Source of the DNA: Mucilaginibacter endophyticus
Lineage (GTDB): Bacteria > Bacteroidota > Bacteroidia > Sphingobacteriales > Sphingobacteriaceae
Assembly: GCF_003351025.1 (NCBI RefSeq)
Contig: NZ_QPCG01000004.1
Span: forward strand, 620,001-684,000
Reading direction: 5' to 3'
DNA: 64,000 nucleotides
Positions 25,884 through 34,730 of the stretch are shown here, in pieces; position 1 is the first letter of the stretch; every line of letters begins with the position of its first letter. Both the position numbers and the translations under genes were made by a program. The notes below the pieces were generated by a model. The model searched no databases. It was not told where the DNA came from and worked only from the letters and a program-made list of their open reading frames with translations.

Positions 25884-27072
25884 TGCGCGTGTTTTTTAAT
25901 ACTATCCTGAAAGTTGTTCCCTTCCCTACTTCCGAATCTTTCACAAAAATTTGCCCGTTATGGTAGTTCTCCACTATACGTTTGGTAAGCGATAAGCCCA
26001 GTCCCCAGCCCCGCTTGCGCGTAGTATAGCCCGGTTGAAAAACGGTATCGAATTTTGAACGCGGGATACCTTTGCCGGTATCCGTAATATCAATAAAGAT
26101 CTGGTTTTTTACCTTGTTTCCGCTGATCTCCACCTTGATACTGCCCTTGCCCTCAATGGCGTTAACGGCATTTTTTAGTATATTTTCTATCACCCAATCA
26201 AACAGCGGAATGTTAAGTCCGGCTTTTAAGTGTGGGTTTCCGGTAAGTTCAAAGCTGATGTTTTTGCTTACGCGGACTTTAAAGTAATCAACAAAATCTT
26301 TCACTACAGCATAAACACCGTGCTCTTCCAAAACTGATTTGGAGCCTATTTTAGAAAAACGATCCGCCACAATTTCCAGGCGTTTTACATCGTTCTCCAT
26401 CTCGGCTATCAGCACATCGTCTTCGGCGTTAAATTTCTCCTTCATCAACTCAATCCAGGCAATGAGCGATGATATGGGCGTGCCCAACTGATGGGCAGTT
26501 TCCTTGGCCAAACCTACCCAAACCTGGTCCTGCTCCGATTTGCGCGAGGAACTAAAAGCCGTGTAGGCCGTCAGTAAAAATATGGCAATTACCGTGAGTT
26601 GGACGTATGGAAAGAGCCGAAGCTGCGTAAGCAGCGGCGAATCTTTATAGTAAACATAATTGTCATCGCCCAAAACCTTAAATTTGATAGGTGCATGCTG
26701 CTCCTTCATGTAGGCCAGTTCTTCCTTAAAATAGCTTGGGTCGTATTTTTTCTTTTTATACTCGGCTTCCAGCTTGGTGTATACTTTGGAGGTGTCCAAT
26801 CCACGGCTTAAAATGATCTCTCCTTTTTCATCAGTAATAATGGCGGGCACTGTTAAGCTGTCGCGTACAGCAATTACGTAGTTAAAAAAGTCGTCATCGT
26901 CCGAATTGAGTAACTGCCTCATCGTCATGGCCCAAACCTGGGCGCGTGTGCGCTCGGAGCGGGCAATGTTTTTTACCAGGTAACGGGTATAAACCAATGA
27001 GCCAATTGCAATTACTACGGCAAACGTAAGGAGTAAATATTTCCAACGTTTTTTCTGTTGATATGGGTTCAT
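25858..27072 (-). CDS. Sensor histidine kinase, two transmembrane segments
   Basis: ATG 27072 (MNPYQQKKRWKY, 404 residues) is preferred over a GTG three codons upstream. The first TM segment lies near residues 11-30 and a second near 155-175, enclosing a periplasmic region of about 125 residues. His194 in KETAHQLGTPISS is the phosphorylated residue. The ATPase has N, G1 and G2 boxes (NILKNAVNAI, DTGKGIP, GWGLGLSL). There is no adjacent response regulator, so it is an orphan. The architecture recalls PorY, the kinase of PorX, but this is a guess. Confidence 0.93.
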   Translation of the reverse strand: MNPYQQKKRWKYLLLTFAVVIAIGSLVYTRYLVKNIARSERTRAQVWAMTMRQLLNSDDDDFFNYVIAVRDSLTVPAIITDEKGEIILSRGLDTSKVYTKLEAEYKKKKYDPSYFKEELAYMKEQHAPIKFKVLGDDNYVYYKDSPLLTQLRLFPYVQLTVIAIFLLTAYTAFSSSRKSEQDQVWVGLAKETAHQLGTPISSLIAWIELMKEKFNAEDDVLIAEMENDVKRLEIVADRFSKIGSKSVLEEHGVYAVVKDFVDYFKVRVSKNISFELTGNPHLKAGLNIPLFDWVIENILKNAVNAIEGKGSIKVEISGNKVKNQIFIDITDTGKGIPRSKFDTVFQPGYTTRKRGWGLGLSLTKRIVENYHNGQIFVKDSEVGKGTTFRIVLKNTRNDNKTKTR

Positions 27073-27127
27073 GCTGGGCACAGCCCAAATAACGTAAAAT
27101 TGCTTTGTAAAATATAATTTTTGTTAG

Positions 27128-27207
27128 TGGTTCATAGTTGATGGTTCATTGTTCATAGTTGCGCCATTTCTGCTATAATACTATGAACCATGATCTATGA
27201 ACTATAA
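27128..27207. repeat. GTTCATAG-type inverted repeat, copy 2
   Basis: GGTTCATAGTTGATGGTTCA on the left and ACTATGAACCATGATCTATG on the right. It lies in the divergent promoter region of the kinase and gltX. Confidence 0.75.
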
Positions 27208-27225
27208 GCTTTCCGCTTAATAACC

Positions 27226-27233
27226 TATCTTTG
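27226..27233 (+). promoter_or_regulatory. TATCTTTG -7 box of gltX
   Basis: TAnnTTTG match ending eight bases before the ATG; it follows the repeat closely. Confidence 0.55.
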
Positions 27234-27241
27234 CCCCCATC

Positions 27242-28765
27242 ATGACCGATAAAAAAGTAAGAGTCCGTTTTGCGCCGAGCCCGACCGGTGGTTTACACCT
27301 TGGTGGTGTGCGCACCGTATTGTTCAACTATTTATTCGCCAAAAAACATGGCGGCGATTTTGTTTTACGAATTGAGGATACCGACCAAACCCGTTACGTG
27401 GAAGGTGCGGAACAATATATTTTAGACTGCCTAAAATGGTGCGGTCTGCACCCGGATGAAAGCCCAGTTGCCGGAGGCCCGTATGCGCCATACCGCCAAA
27501 GCGAGCGTAAAGTGCTTTACCGCGAATACGCCGAACGCCTGGTGATGGAAGGTCATGCTTATTATGCCTTTGATACTGCCGAAGAGCTGGACAAAAACCG
27601 TAAGGAAATTCCTAATTTTCAGTACGGCTTAGCTTATCGTCATACTTTAAGAAACTCGCTTTCATTACCGCAGCACGAGGTGGATGAATTGCTTGCTGCC
27701 GGAACACCGCATGTGATCCGCATTAAAATGCCGGAGGGCGAAACCGTTAATTTTAACGACATGATCCGTGGCCACGTGAGCTTTGAAACCAGCCAGGTTG
27801 ATGATAAAGTATTATTGAAAGCCGATGGTATGCCTACTTACCATTTGGCCGTTGTTGTGGATGATTACTTGATGAAAATCACCCACGCTTTCCGCGGCGA
27901 GGAATGGTTGCCATCTGCCCCCGTGCATTTACTGCTTTGGGAATATTTAGGCTGGAAAGCCGATATGCCGCAATGGGCGCATTTACCGCTGATATTAAAA
28001 CCGGATGGACATGGCAAACTGAGCAAGCGCGATGGCGCCCGTTTGGGCTTCCCGGTTTATGCTATGAACTGGTTTGATGCAAAATCGGGCGAATTAACGC
28101 AGGGCTTCCGTGAATTGGGCTTTTTGCCTGAAGCATTCCTGAACCTGCTGGCAACTTTAGGCTGGAACGATGGTACCGAGCAGGAAATTTTTACGCTTGA
28201 CGAACTGATTGAAAAATTCTCGATAGAGCGTGTTAATAAATCAGGCGCTAAGTTTGATTTTGAAAAAGCCAAATGGTTCAACGCCGAGTGGATTAAGAAG
28301 TCGGAAGTTGAAAGTTTGAAGTCGGATGTTATAAAAGTGTTTGCTGATAAAGGCGTTGTTGTTAACGACGATGTGTACCTGGCAAAAGTTATCGGGTTGA
28401 TCAAAGACCGTTGTGTGTTACTGCCTGATTTTTATCAGCAGGCAGGCTTCTTTTTTGAGCAGCCAAAGGAGTATGATATTAACGCGGTAAAACCTAAGTG
28501 GACTGATACCAAAACAGAGTTTTATCGCGAGTTCATCGCCCTGTTAAATAATGAATCTACTATCGATGCGCATGAACTGGAGGCTAAGTTCAAAGCACTT
28601 GGTGAGCAAAAAGGCTTAAAGGTGGGCGATGTGATGCTGCCATTCCGCATTATGCTGGTAGGTGGCAAATTTGGCCCGCATGTATTTGATATCGTTGCCC
28701 TGCTTGGTAAAGAAGAAACCATCAGCAGGATTGAAAAGGCCTTGGTGGAGTTTACCGCGGCGTAA
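27242..28765 (+). CDS. gltX: Glutamyl-tRNA synthetase
   Basis: The 507-residue class I synthetase has the HIGH-type motif PSPTGGLHLGG at residues 13-23 and the KMSKS-type motif KLSKRDG near 260. FLPEAFLNLLATLGW and the helical anticodon-binding domain follow. It charges tRNA-Glu in the cytosol. It is monocistronic, with family A repeat sequence after the stop. Confidence 0.98.
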   Translation: MTDKKVRVRFAPSPTGGLHLGGVRTVLFNYLFAKKHGGDFVLRIEDTDQTRYVEGAEQYILDCLKWCGLHPDESPVAGGPYAPYRQSERKVLYREYAERLVMEGHAYYAFDTAEELDKNRKEIPNFQYGLAYRHTLRNSLSLPQHEVDELLAAGTPHVIRIKMPEGETVNFNDMIRGHVSFETSQVDDKVLLKADGMPTYHLAVVVDDYLMKITHAFRGEEWLPSAPVHLLLWEYLGWKADMPQWAHLPLILKPDGHGKLSKRDGARLGFPVYAMNWFDAKSGELTQGFRELGFLPEAFLNLLATLGWNDGTEQEIFTLDELIEKFSIERVNKSGAKFDFEKAKWFNAEWIKKSEVESLKSDVIKVFADKGVVVNDDVYLAKVIGLIKDRCVLLPDFYQQAGFFFEQPKEYDINAVKPKWTDTKTEFYREFIALLNNESTIDAHELEAKFKALGEQKGLKVGDVMLPFRIMLVGGKFGPHVFDIVALLGKEETISRIEKALVEFTAA

Positions 28766-28777
28766 ATAAAAAGAAAA

Positions 28778-28857
28778 CGTCATTGCGAGGTACGAAGCAA
28801 TCCCCGATTAGGTTCGACCTGTAAAGTTTGGGATTGCTTCGTAACTCGCAATGACGT
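28778..28857. repeat. Family A inverted repeat, copy 5 (symmetrical form)
   Basis: Both arms are of the GAGGA type (GAGGTACGAAGCAATC and, on the minus strand, GAGTTACGAAGCAATC). This is the only one of seven copies without a short-type arm. It lies between convergent gltX and comB. Confidence 0.85.
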
Positions 28858-28870
28858 TTTAAAAAAGGCT

Positions 28871-28942
28871 GTCATGCTGAGCCTGTCGAAGCATGGTGGG
28901 AAGGCCTCTGCGCGCGAGTCTTCGACAAGCTCAGACTGACAG
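28871..28942. repeat. Family B inverted repeat (GTCATGCTGAGCCTGTCGAAGC), copy 1
   Basis: The left arm GTCATGCTGAGCCTGTCGAA is mirrored by TTCGACAAGCTCAGACTGAC. A second copy lies at 49053-49125 with the same inner words (GGCCTCTGCGC, GTCTTCGACA). Confidence 0.85.
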
Positions 28943-28978
28943 GCCTTCGCTCAGTGTTGTTTTTTAAATATCGCTTCT

Positions 28979-29734
28979 TTATACCGCCAATTTCACCAGC
29001 TTCTCCCCTTCTAAAATTGGAATAGCCGTAGTAAAATCAATTTGTAAGCAAAACTCAATATCTTTTTCGATGCCTAATTTCTTAAGGCGTTCGCCGTGGG
29101 ATGTTTTCTTGAGATAAACATTGATATCGTTTTTCCCAGCCTGGAAAAGATCGTTGGCTGCAATAGCGGCATCGTCAAGTACAAAACCTTTATCTTTTAA
29201 CTGGTCAACCACAGCGCCTGCAAACAGGGTGTCTTCCAGGTTGAAATTATTTTTCCAGCCGGCACATACCAGCAGGATGTTTTCATTTTGGGTGTTAAGC
29301 CAGTTGCTTAAGGCGGTAAGGTTCAGGAACGAACCGATAACAATCTTTTTAGCACTTCGTGATAAATGAAGCGCGTGCGTGCCGTTTGTAGTAGTTAGCA
29401 CGATTGTTTTACCGGCTACTTTTTCTTTAGTGTATGAAAATGGCGAGTTGCCAAAATCAAAACCATCAACTACCGATCCGTCGCGCTCGGCGGCAAGAAG
29501 GTAATCCAGCCCTTTCTCTCTATACGCGGCACACTCCTCAACTTGTGATACCGGTATAATAGCCTCAGCACCGTTTTCAATACCATAACATATAGATGAT
29601 GTTGCCCTGAAAATATCAATAACCACTACAATATAATCTTCCACATTAAAAAGTGGCAGCAATGCGGGGGTAAGGCAAACGTGTGCCCCCCGGCCCCCTG
29701 AAAGGGGAGTTTGTGTATTAATATTCTCGGACAT
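28979..29734 (-). CDS. comB: 2-phosphosulfolactate phosphatase family protein
   Basis: The 251-residue protein shows the ComB family signatures VVVIDIFRATSSICYGIENGA, TTTNGTHAL and LLVCAGWKNNFNLEDTLFAGA. ComB removes phosphate from 2-phosphosulfolactate, as in coenzyme M or sulfolactate synthesis. Other genes of that route are not seen here, so the physiological substrate is unclear. Residues 5-17 (INTQTPLSGGRGA) come from a CCCCTTTCAGGGGGCC element like those lying between genes elsewhere, so the N-terminus seems to have been enlarged by repeat sequence. A shorter start after it is not evident. Confidence 0.88.
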   Translation of the reverse strand: MSENINTQTPLSGGRGAHVCLTPALLPLFNVEDYIVVVIDIFRATSSICYGIENGAEAIIPVSQVEECAAYREKGLDYLLAAERDGSVVDGFDFGNSPFSYTKEKVAGKTIVLTTTNGTHALHLSRSAKKIVIGSFLNLTALSNWLNTQNENILLVCAGWKNNFNLEDTLFAGAVVDQLKDKGFVLDDAAIAANDLFQAGKNDINVYLKKTSHGERLKKLGIEKDIEFCLQIDFTTAIPILEGEKLVKLAV

Positions 29735-29769
29735 TTGTTGTGTAATTTATTTAAAACTTTACAGGTAGT

Positions 29770-29796
29770 TCCCCCTTTAGGGGGTTAGGGGGCGAG
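29770..29796. repeat. CCCCTTTAGGGG-type element
   Basis: TTCCCCCTTTAGGGGGTTAG then GGGGGC, between gcvT and comB; related to the elements at 7628 and 42973. Confidence 0.65.
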
Positions 29797-29798
29797 AC

Positions 29799-30878
29799 CT
29801 ATTTATAAAACGGAGGTTTTACAATCTGCGCTTTGATTTTATTGTCCCTGATGCTGATGTAGATTTCGGTACCTTCTTTAGCGAAAGCGGTATCTACATA
29901 GCCCATACCAATAGCTTTTTGTAATGATGGCGACTGCGTACCCGAAGTTACTTTACCAATATTGTTACCATCGGCATCAACAATAGCGTAATCATGACGT
30001 GGAATACCACGGTCAATCATTTCAAAGCCAACCAGTTTGCGACTTACACCTGCTTGTTTTTGAGCCTGTAAAGCTTCGGCATTGGTGAATTCTTTGTTGA
30101 ATTTGGTAACCCAGCCCAAGCCGGCTTCAAGCGGTGAGGTGTTATCATCAATATCATTACCGTAAAGGCAAAAGCCCATTTCCAAACGTAAGGTATCACG
30201 TGCGCCTAAACCAATTGGTTTAATACCGAATGGCTCGCCGGCTTTGAAAATGGCGTCCCAAATCTGCTCTGCGTATTGGTTTTCAAAATAGATCTCGAAA
30301 CCACCAGCTCCGGTATAGCCTGTAGCTGAAATCAATACGTTATCAATACCTGCAAAAGTTCCTTTTTGAAAAGTGTAATATTCCATAGACACCAAATCAA
30401 CTTCGGTAAGGCTTTGTAAGGCTTCAGCAGCTTTTGGTCCCTGGATGGCCAATAGTGAGGTACGATCAGATATGTTTTTCATATCTACACCATTGGTATT
30501 GTATTTAGAGATCCAGTCCCAGTCTTTTTCAATGTTTGAGGCATTAACAACCAGCATATAGGTTTTCTCATCGATACGGTAAACCAATAAGTCGTCAACA
30601 ATACCGCCGGTTTCATTTGGCAGGCAAGAGTACTGCACTTTGCCGTCGTATAATTTCGCGGCATCGTTGCTGGTAACACGCTGGATCAGGTCAAGCGCGT
30701 TATCGCCTTTTAAAATGAACTCGCCCATGTGGCTCACGTCAAAAACGCCAACTGCCTTACGCACAGTTTCGTGCTCGGCGTTAATGCCTGCATATTGAAC
30801 GGGCATGTTGTAACCGGCAAATGGAACCATTTTGGCGCCGGTTTTTACGTGGATATCGGTTAATGCGGTATTCTTCAT
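29799..30878 (-). CDS. gcvT: Aminomethyltransferase (glycine cleavage T protein)
   Basis: From ATG 30878 (MKNTALTDIHVKTGAKM, 359 residues). Upstream codons in the same frame lie within the promoter region. Typical segments are VPFAGYNMPVQY, GVFDVSHMGEF, YTGAGGFEIYFEN and the GLGARDTLRLEMGFCLYG folate-site region. It transfers the methylene group of glycine to tetrahydrofolate, with lipoylated GcvH as partner; gcvH lies 22 kb away at 53351. gcvP is not in the window. Confidence 0.97.
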   Translation of the reverse strand: MKNTALTDIHVKTGAKMVPFAGYNMPVQYAGINAEHETVRKAVGVFDVSHMGEFILKGDNALDLIQRVTSNDAAKLYDGKVQYSCLPNETGGIVDDLLVYRIDEKTYMLVVNASNIEKDWDWISKYNTNGVDMKNISDRTSLLAIQGPKAAEALQSLTEVDLVSMEYYTFQKGTFAGIDNVLISATGYTGAGGFEIYFENQYAEQIWDAIFKAGEPFGIKPIGLGARDTLRLEMGFCLYGNDIDDNTSPLEAGLGWVTKFNKEFTNAEALQAQKQAGVSRKLVGFEMIDRGIPRHDYAIVDADGNNIGKVTSGTQSPSLQKAIGMGYVDTAFAKEGTEIYISIRDNKIKAQIVKPPFYK

Positions 30879-30899
30879 CGTCAACTTAAATATTGGCCG

Positions 30900-30907
30900 C
30901 AAAGGTA
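30900..30907 (-). promoter_or_regulatory. TACCTTTG -7 box of gcvT
   Basis: TAnnTTTG match on the minus strand, 21 bases before the ATG. Confidence 0.55.
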
Positions 30908-30994
30908 ACTATTCTGAATCGTAATCAGTACCCCTGGTTGGTTTTGATTATGTTGATTGCTTTATGATTTTCTCACCGGCCTCTGCGAGTTTAA

Positions 30995-31215
30995 GTAAGT
31001 TGAACCCCTCTGGGGTTCGGATAAGGGGTGGGACATTATTTTCTACAAACCTTTTCCCCCTCTGGGGGATTTTTACAATTTTAATAAACAGTATTAACTG
31101 AGATGTGCTTAAGGACAGCTGCACCAGAGGTGCAAAAGGTTTGTAGCCTATATTTTCGGTAATGTTCCTTTGCCCCGGAGGGGCAAAACTTAAATATCCG
31201 AGGTGTCTCCGATGG
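30995..31215. repeat. CACCAGAGGTG / CCCCTCTGGGGG repeat region
   Basis: Short palindromes (AACCCCTCTGGGGTT at 31003-31017, CCCCCTCTGGGGG at 31056-31068, GCACCAGAGGTGC at 31121-31133, TTTGCCCCGGAGGGGCAAA at 31170-31188) are separated by spacers. CTACAAACCTTTT at 31043 is inverted at 31134-31146. The same set recurs at 48799-48960. Confidence 0.75.
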
Positions 31216-31227
31216 GAGGTTAAACAA

Positions 31228-31265
31228 AAAATCCGGTTAAACTTCACGAAGTTTAACCGGATTTC
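31228..31265 (-). terminator. Strong hairpin terminator of the thioredoxin-like gene
   Basis: AATCCGGTTAAACTTC pairs with GAAGTTTAACCGGATT, with a T tract on the minus strand. Confidence 0.85.
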
Positions 31266-31283
31266 TGTCAGCATTAAAATACT

Positions 31284-31772
31284 TTATACTTTTTTAAGCG
31301 TTTCCATCAGCACCGGAATTTTTGGCACTTTTGGATACGACTGGAATAGTTTACCATACTTATCATAAATAGCAATGTATGGGGTGGTTTGTACGGCGTA
31401 AAACCTTTGCACAAGGTATGTATAACCCTCGGTACCAATGGTGATGTTGTGGTATTTGGCCAGGTCAAAATCGCGCTGGAATGTTTGAATGCCTTTAAGC
31501 ATAGGCATAAAGGTGATCATCACAATCTGCACATCTTTTAATTTAGGCAGCTCGGGTTTAAGATCATACATCAGGTGCTGGCAATGGCTGCAATCAGGCG
31601 AAAAATAGATCACCATTACCGGCTTGTTTTTTTTGAGGTTTGCAGGAGTAACGTAAACACTGTCTGTAGTGAGGATGTGATATGGCGGTAAGCCCGAGTT
31701 GGCAGGTGGCGTTTGTGCCTGGCTGCACCCGGTGGCAATAATCAGACAAAGCAGTAAATACAGTTTCTTCAT
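31284..31772 (-). CDS. Thioredoxin-like lipoprotein
   Basis: The 162-residue protein has a lipobox ending at Cys16 (ATGC) and a thioredoxin fold with an intact motif FSPDCSHCQHL and cis-proline in VQTTPYIAIYD. It probably acts as a periplasmic thiol-disulfide protein. It contrasts with the lipoprotein at 22340, which has lost its cysteines. It lies 39 bp downstream of the oxidoreductase gene on the same strand. Confidence 0.87.
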   Translation of the reverse strand: MKKLYLLLCLIIATGCSQAQTPPANSGLPPYHILTTDSVYVTPANLKKNKPVMVIYFSPDCSHCQHLMYDLKPELPKLKDVQIVMITFMPMLKGIQTFQRDFDLAKYHNITIGTEGYTYLVQRFYAVQTTPYIAIYDKYGKLFQSYPKVPKIPVLMETLKKV

Positions 31773-31811
31773 TATTTTAATTAGCGTTTAATAAGCATAG
31801 TTACAACATTT

Positions 31812-32828
31812 TTAGCTTTCAAGCAATTCAATTTGCCAGGCAACATGCTCTTCGGTTACAGGGAATAACGCGTTTTCGCGCACGGTATGATATACGGCGT
31901 CAAATATCCCGTTATAATTACCTTTTGGTGACTTTATCCACTCTATGGTTTTTTGGCCGTCGGCACCCATTAGTACCAGTTTGCCGTCGCTGCCTTCCGG
32001 TTCAATGCCAAAGCCCTCGTCGGTAGGCATCATATCAGCATCAAGCTGGGCTTCCTGAACATCGGTACGCATTTTAACAAAGCTGCCCAAGGTGCCGTGA
32101 ACTACAAAGCCGTAAGTATGCTCGGCAATCAGCAGGCCCGATGTTAGGTAAACATTAAGCTGGTTGGGGTATTTGAGGTGGATGTTGAAATAATCATCAA
32201 CCTGCGAGCCTGGCCTGTACGCGGCAGTGGTTTTTTCATAGCTCAATGGTCGGCCAAAAATGCTGATAGCGTTGTCAACCAAATGCGCACCAAGGTCATA
32301 AGTAAGGCCACCTCCGGGAACGCCCGCGGTTTCCTTGAACTTTTTAACACCGATGGCCATGCGGTACCTGTCAAGCCTGAAATGAACCTCCATCAACTCC
32401 CCTAACCTGCCGCTTTCAATTACCTCTTTTACCGAAAGGAAGCCGCTATCGTACCTGCGGTTTTGATAGATCATCACTTTCAGATCAAGCTTTTTACCCA
32501 GATCATACAGCGCTTTTACCTCATGAGAAGTTACCGCAGCCGGTTTTTCGATCAAAACATGCTTGCCCGCGTTCAGGGCCTGTACGGCGTAATCAAAATG
32601 GGTATTGTTTGGGGTGTTAACAATGATTAGTTCTATTTCGTCATCATTCAGCAACTCATCGATAGTATCATAGCTAATTACATCCGGATATTTTTTACCG
32701 GCCTTTTTTTCATGGCGCTCAACTACAGCCTTAAAAGTAAAGCCGGGATTGGTAGTTAAAAACGGGGCATGAAAAATCCGTCCCGACATTCCGTAGGCCA
32801 TGAGGCCGGTTACTATTGGTTTCGACAT
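31812..32828 (-). CDS. Gfo/Idh/MocA family oxidoreductase
   Basis: The 338-residue protein has an N-terminal Rossmann domain, the EKPAAVTSHEV segment with the family's catalytic lysine, and GGGLTYDLGAHLVDNAISIFG in the C-terminal domain. Members reduce or oxidise sugars, inositols and related compounds with NAD(P). The N-terminal glycine motif reads GLMAYGMSGRIFHAP, common in the YdgJ-like group. The substrate is unknown. It may share a transcript with the thioredoxin-like gene. Confidence 0.93.
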   Translation of the reverse strand: MSKPIVTGLMAYGMSGRIFHAPFLTTNPGFTFKAVVERHEKKAGKKYPDVISYDTIDELLNDDEIELIIVNTPNNTHFDYAVQALNAGKHVLIEKPAAVTSHEVKALYDLGKKLDLKVMIYQNRRYDSGFLSVKEVIESGRLGELMEVHFRLDRYRMAIGVKKFKETAGVPGGGLTYDLGAHLVDNAISIFGRPLSYEKTTAAYRPGSQVDDYFNIHLKYPNQLNVYLTSGLLIAEHTYGFVVHGTLGSFVKMRTDVQEAQLDADMMPTDEGFGIEPEGSDGKLVLMGADGQKTIEWIKSPKGNYNGIFDAVYHTVRENALFPVTEEHVAWQIELLES

Positions 32829-32895
32829 AATGTTTAAAGTAGATTTTACTGTGTTAAAAGTATCGTTTTAGCTACACCCGTACAAGTTATAAAAA

Positions 32896-32928
32896 AGAAA
32901 AAGGGAGATTGTTACATCTCCCTTTTCC
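32896..32928 (-). terminator. Terminator of the DUF4142 gene
   Basis: AAAGGGAGAT with ATCTCCCTTT around a short loop; the minus strand ends in a T tract. Confidence 0.85.
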
Positions 32929-32951
32929 GTTCTGAATTAATCAATAGCTGA

Positions 32952-33557
32952 TTATTTCATGCCTTTTTGTATCGCCTCAATTTCGGCTAAGTGGTGCTGA
33001 ATGGTAGGCAATGTTTTAGCCGCCCACGCTTTCAGGTCAGGATCTTTGCAGTTTTTAGAAGCATCTTCAAACATTGAAGCTACTTTTTTATGGCCGCTAA
33101 CCATGGCATCAACATAAGCTTTGTCAAAGTCGGCGCCTGATTTAGCGGCAAGCTCGGTTTTCTTTTTCTGATGATCGGCATCCGGCTCAGTTGGCAGGCT
33201 GATGTTTTTAGTTTTGGCAAGCGCCATCAGCTCGTCATTGGCTTTGGTATGGTCGGTAACCATCATTTTGGCAAAGTCTTTTACTTTGGCGTTGGTAGCT
33301 TTTTCGCTGGCTAACTGACCGATTGCCACTTCGGCTAAGCCTGCATTGGCTGCACCGGTAGCAAATTTAGCGTCGTCGGCAGTAACCGCGATGCCCGTAG
33401 CGCCGGTAGTAGTGGTGTCTTTAACTTTGTTGGCGCTGTCGGCAGTATCTTTTACAGCTGCCGAACTATCTGCGGCACCATTTTTAGCGCCGCCATTACA
33501 CGCCTGGAACGATAAGGCTGCAAGTGCCATCATCGCTATTAAACTTAACTTTTTCAT
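32952..33557 (-). CDS. DUF4142 family lipoprotein
   Basis: The 201-residue protein has a signal sequence with a lipobox ending at Cys20 (FQAC), then an Ala/Asp/Thr-rich linker. A helical DUF4142 domain (about 60-200) has FAKMMVTDHTKANDELMALA and a HKKVASMFEDA segment. The family is ferritin-like in fold prediction and often linked with stress, but its function is unproven. The gene is followed by a terminator and has no operon partner. Confidence 0.9.
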   Translation of the reverse strand: MKKLSLIAMMALAALSFQACNGGAKNGAADSSAAVKDTADSANKVKDTTTTGATGIAVTADDAKFATGAANAGLAEVAIGQLASEKATNAKVKDFAKMMVTDHTKANDELMALAKTKNISLPTEPDADHQKKKTELAAKSGADFDKAYVDAMVSGHKKVASMFEDASKNCKDPDLKAWAAKTLPTIQHHLAEIEAIQKGMK

Positions 33558-34085
33558 AGTAGGTGTTTTATGTGTTTGTTTGTCAGTTATAACATTTTAT
33601 AGTTAATTAAGTTTGATTTTCTTATTTGTAAAATTTAATAACTAAGATTGAGCGCAATCATAGTTACTCAACTGCTTTTCTTTAACTCTCTTTCAAGAGT
33701 AATAGGTTATAAAAGGGCAATGCGGAAAATGACAGGCCTCTTAGCTGACTCACCCGGTCTGCGCTACGCTGGACCACCCTCTCTCCGGCTTTGCCGCAAA
33801 GAGGGTAAGAAAGTTTAAAATTAAAACTCCCCTCTTTACCCGGAGGGTAGAGAGGGGTGACGAGCGCAGCGATGTCGGGGTGAGTCGATAAAGCGCGATC
33901 ATTTACACAATTACCGTCTGGGCGGCTATTACCTTTCCGTACGGGAGAATATCACATATTATTTCTCTTTATCAGCTAATAAAGACCTCCACCCTCTTAT
34001 TCACATATTAATGAATATTTAACAATTGTTTAAAAGCACTTTTATAAGTTGAGGTTTATAATAACGCGACTAAATTATACCTGAT
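33558..34085. other. Intergenic region with a CTCACCC-type inverted repeat
   Basis: Apart from a repeat at 33746-33889, no gene or RNA is recognised. That repeat has arms GACTCACCCGGTCTGCGCTA and the inverted GCGCAGCGATGTCGGGGTGA, then GTC, enclosing CCCTCTCTCCGG and CCGGAGGGTAGAGAGGGG. The rest is AT-rich and probably holds the promoters of the flanking genes. Confidence 0.6.
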
Positions 34086-34691
34086 ATGTTAATAGGATCA
34101 TTGTTTTTGGGCAAGGTGCATGAAGTAAACGGGCAGTGGATAGAGACCAAATTTGTGGTTATTGGCATTCCGCTGTTCCCAACCAGTTCTATGTTGGTAA
34201 CCCGATCGGCCTGGCGAAGCCGTAACGGGTTTAATATCCCGCTGAACTATCAAAGCATTATTGCCGGTTATGCCCGCATGTTTTCGCTGATCATCGCTTT
34301 TATAGCTTTTATATTGTTTTTTATCGAGCGTGATTCAACCGCCTCTATAATTGGGGGAGCAGGTTTATTGTTATGGCTGTACTTTTATTTTGTATTTGGC
34401 AGCGCCGATACGGCAGAGGCCGAAGAACGCAAAAAAATGGGCGACCTTACCGGCCTTTACATTAAACCGGAGTGGCTTGATCATGATGATGCCTACAGGA
34501 TCTACGAGCGTCTTGAGAAAAAATACCGGACTGAGTTTGATGGTGCCGATTGGCTTACCGATTTGCAGCAAAATGAGATAGCGCCGGCCAAGTTGCCGCT
34601 GTTATACGCGTTATCGCGGTTTAACTACTCGTTAGGTGCTACGGACTGCAACAGGAAACTGTTTGAAAAGGCCGATAGCTTATACTTGTAA
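34086..34691 (+). CDS. Predicted membrane protein, function unknown
   Basis: The 201-residue protein starts MLIGSLFLGKVHEVNGQWIE and has two adjacent hydrophobic segments (about 65-83 and 88-105). An acidic soluble domain from about 115 to the end follows. I recognise no family motif. The next gene begins 39 bp later on the same strand, so the two may share a transcript. Confidence 0.75.
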   Translation: MLIGSLFLGKVHEVNGQWIETKFVVIGIPLFPTSSMLVTRSAWRSRNGFNIPLNYQSIIAGYARMFSLIIAFIAFILFFIERDSTASIIGGAGLLLWLYFYFVFGSADTAEAEERKKMGDLTGLYIKPEWLDHDDAYRIYERLEKKYRTEFDGADWLTDLQQNEIAPAKLPLLYALSRFNYSLGATDCNRKLFEKADSLYL

Positions 34692-34730
34692 CACAGGTTT
34701 TTGCGTTTATTTGCTTAAACCTTATTTACT

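Noticed and set aside
28813..28823. GGTTCGACC resembling a tRNA T-loop
   Set aside because: It lies in a family A repeat, and no acceptor or anticodon stem can be drawn around it.
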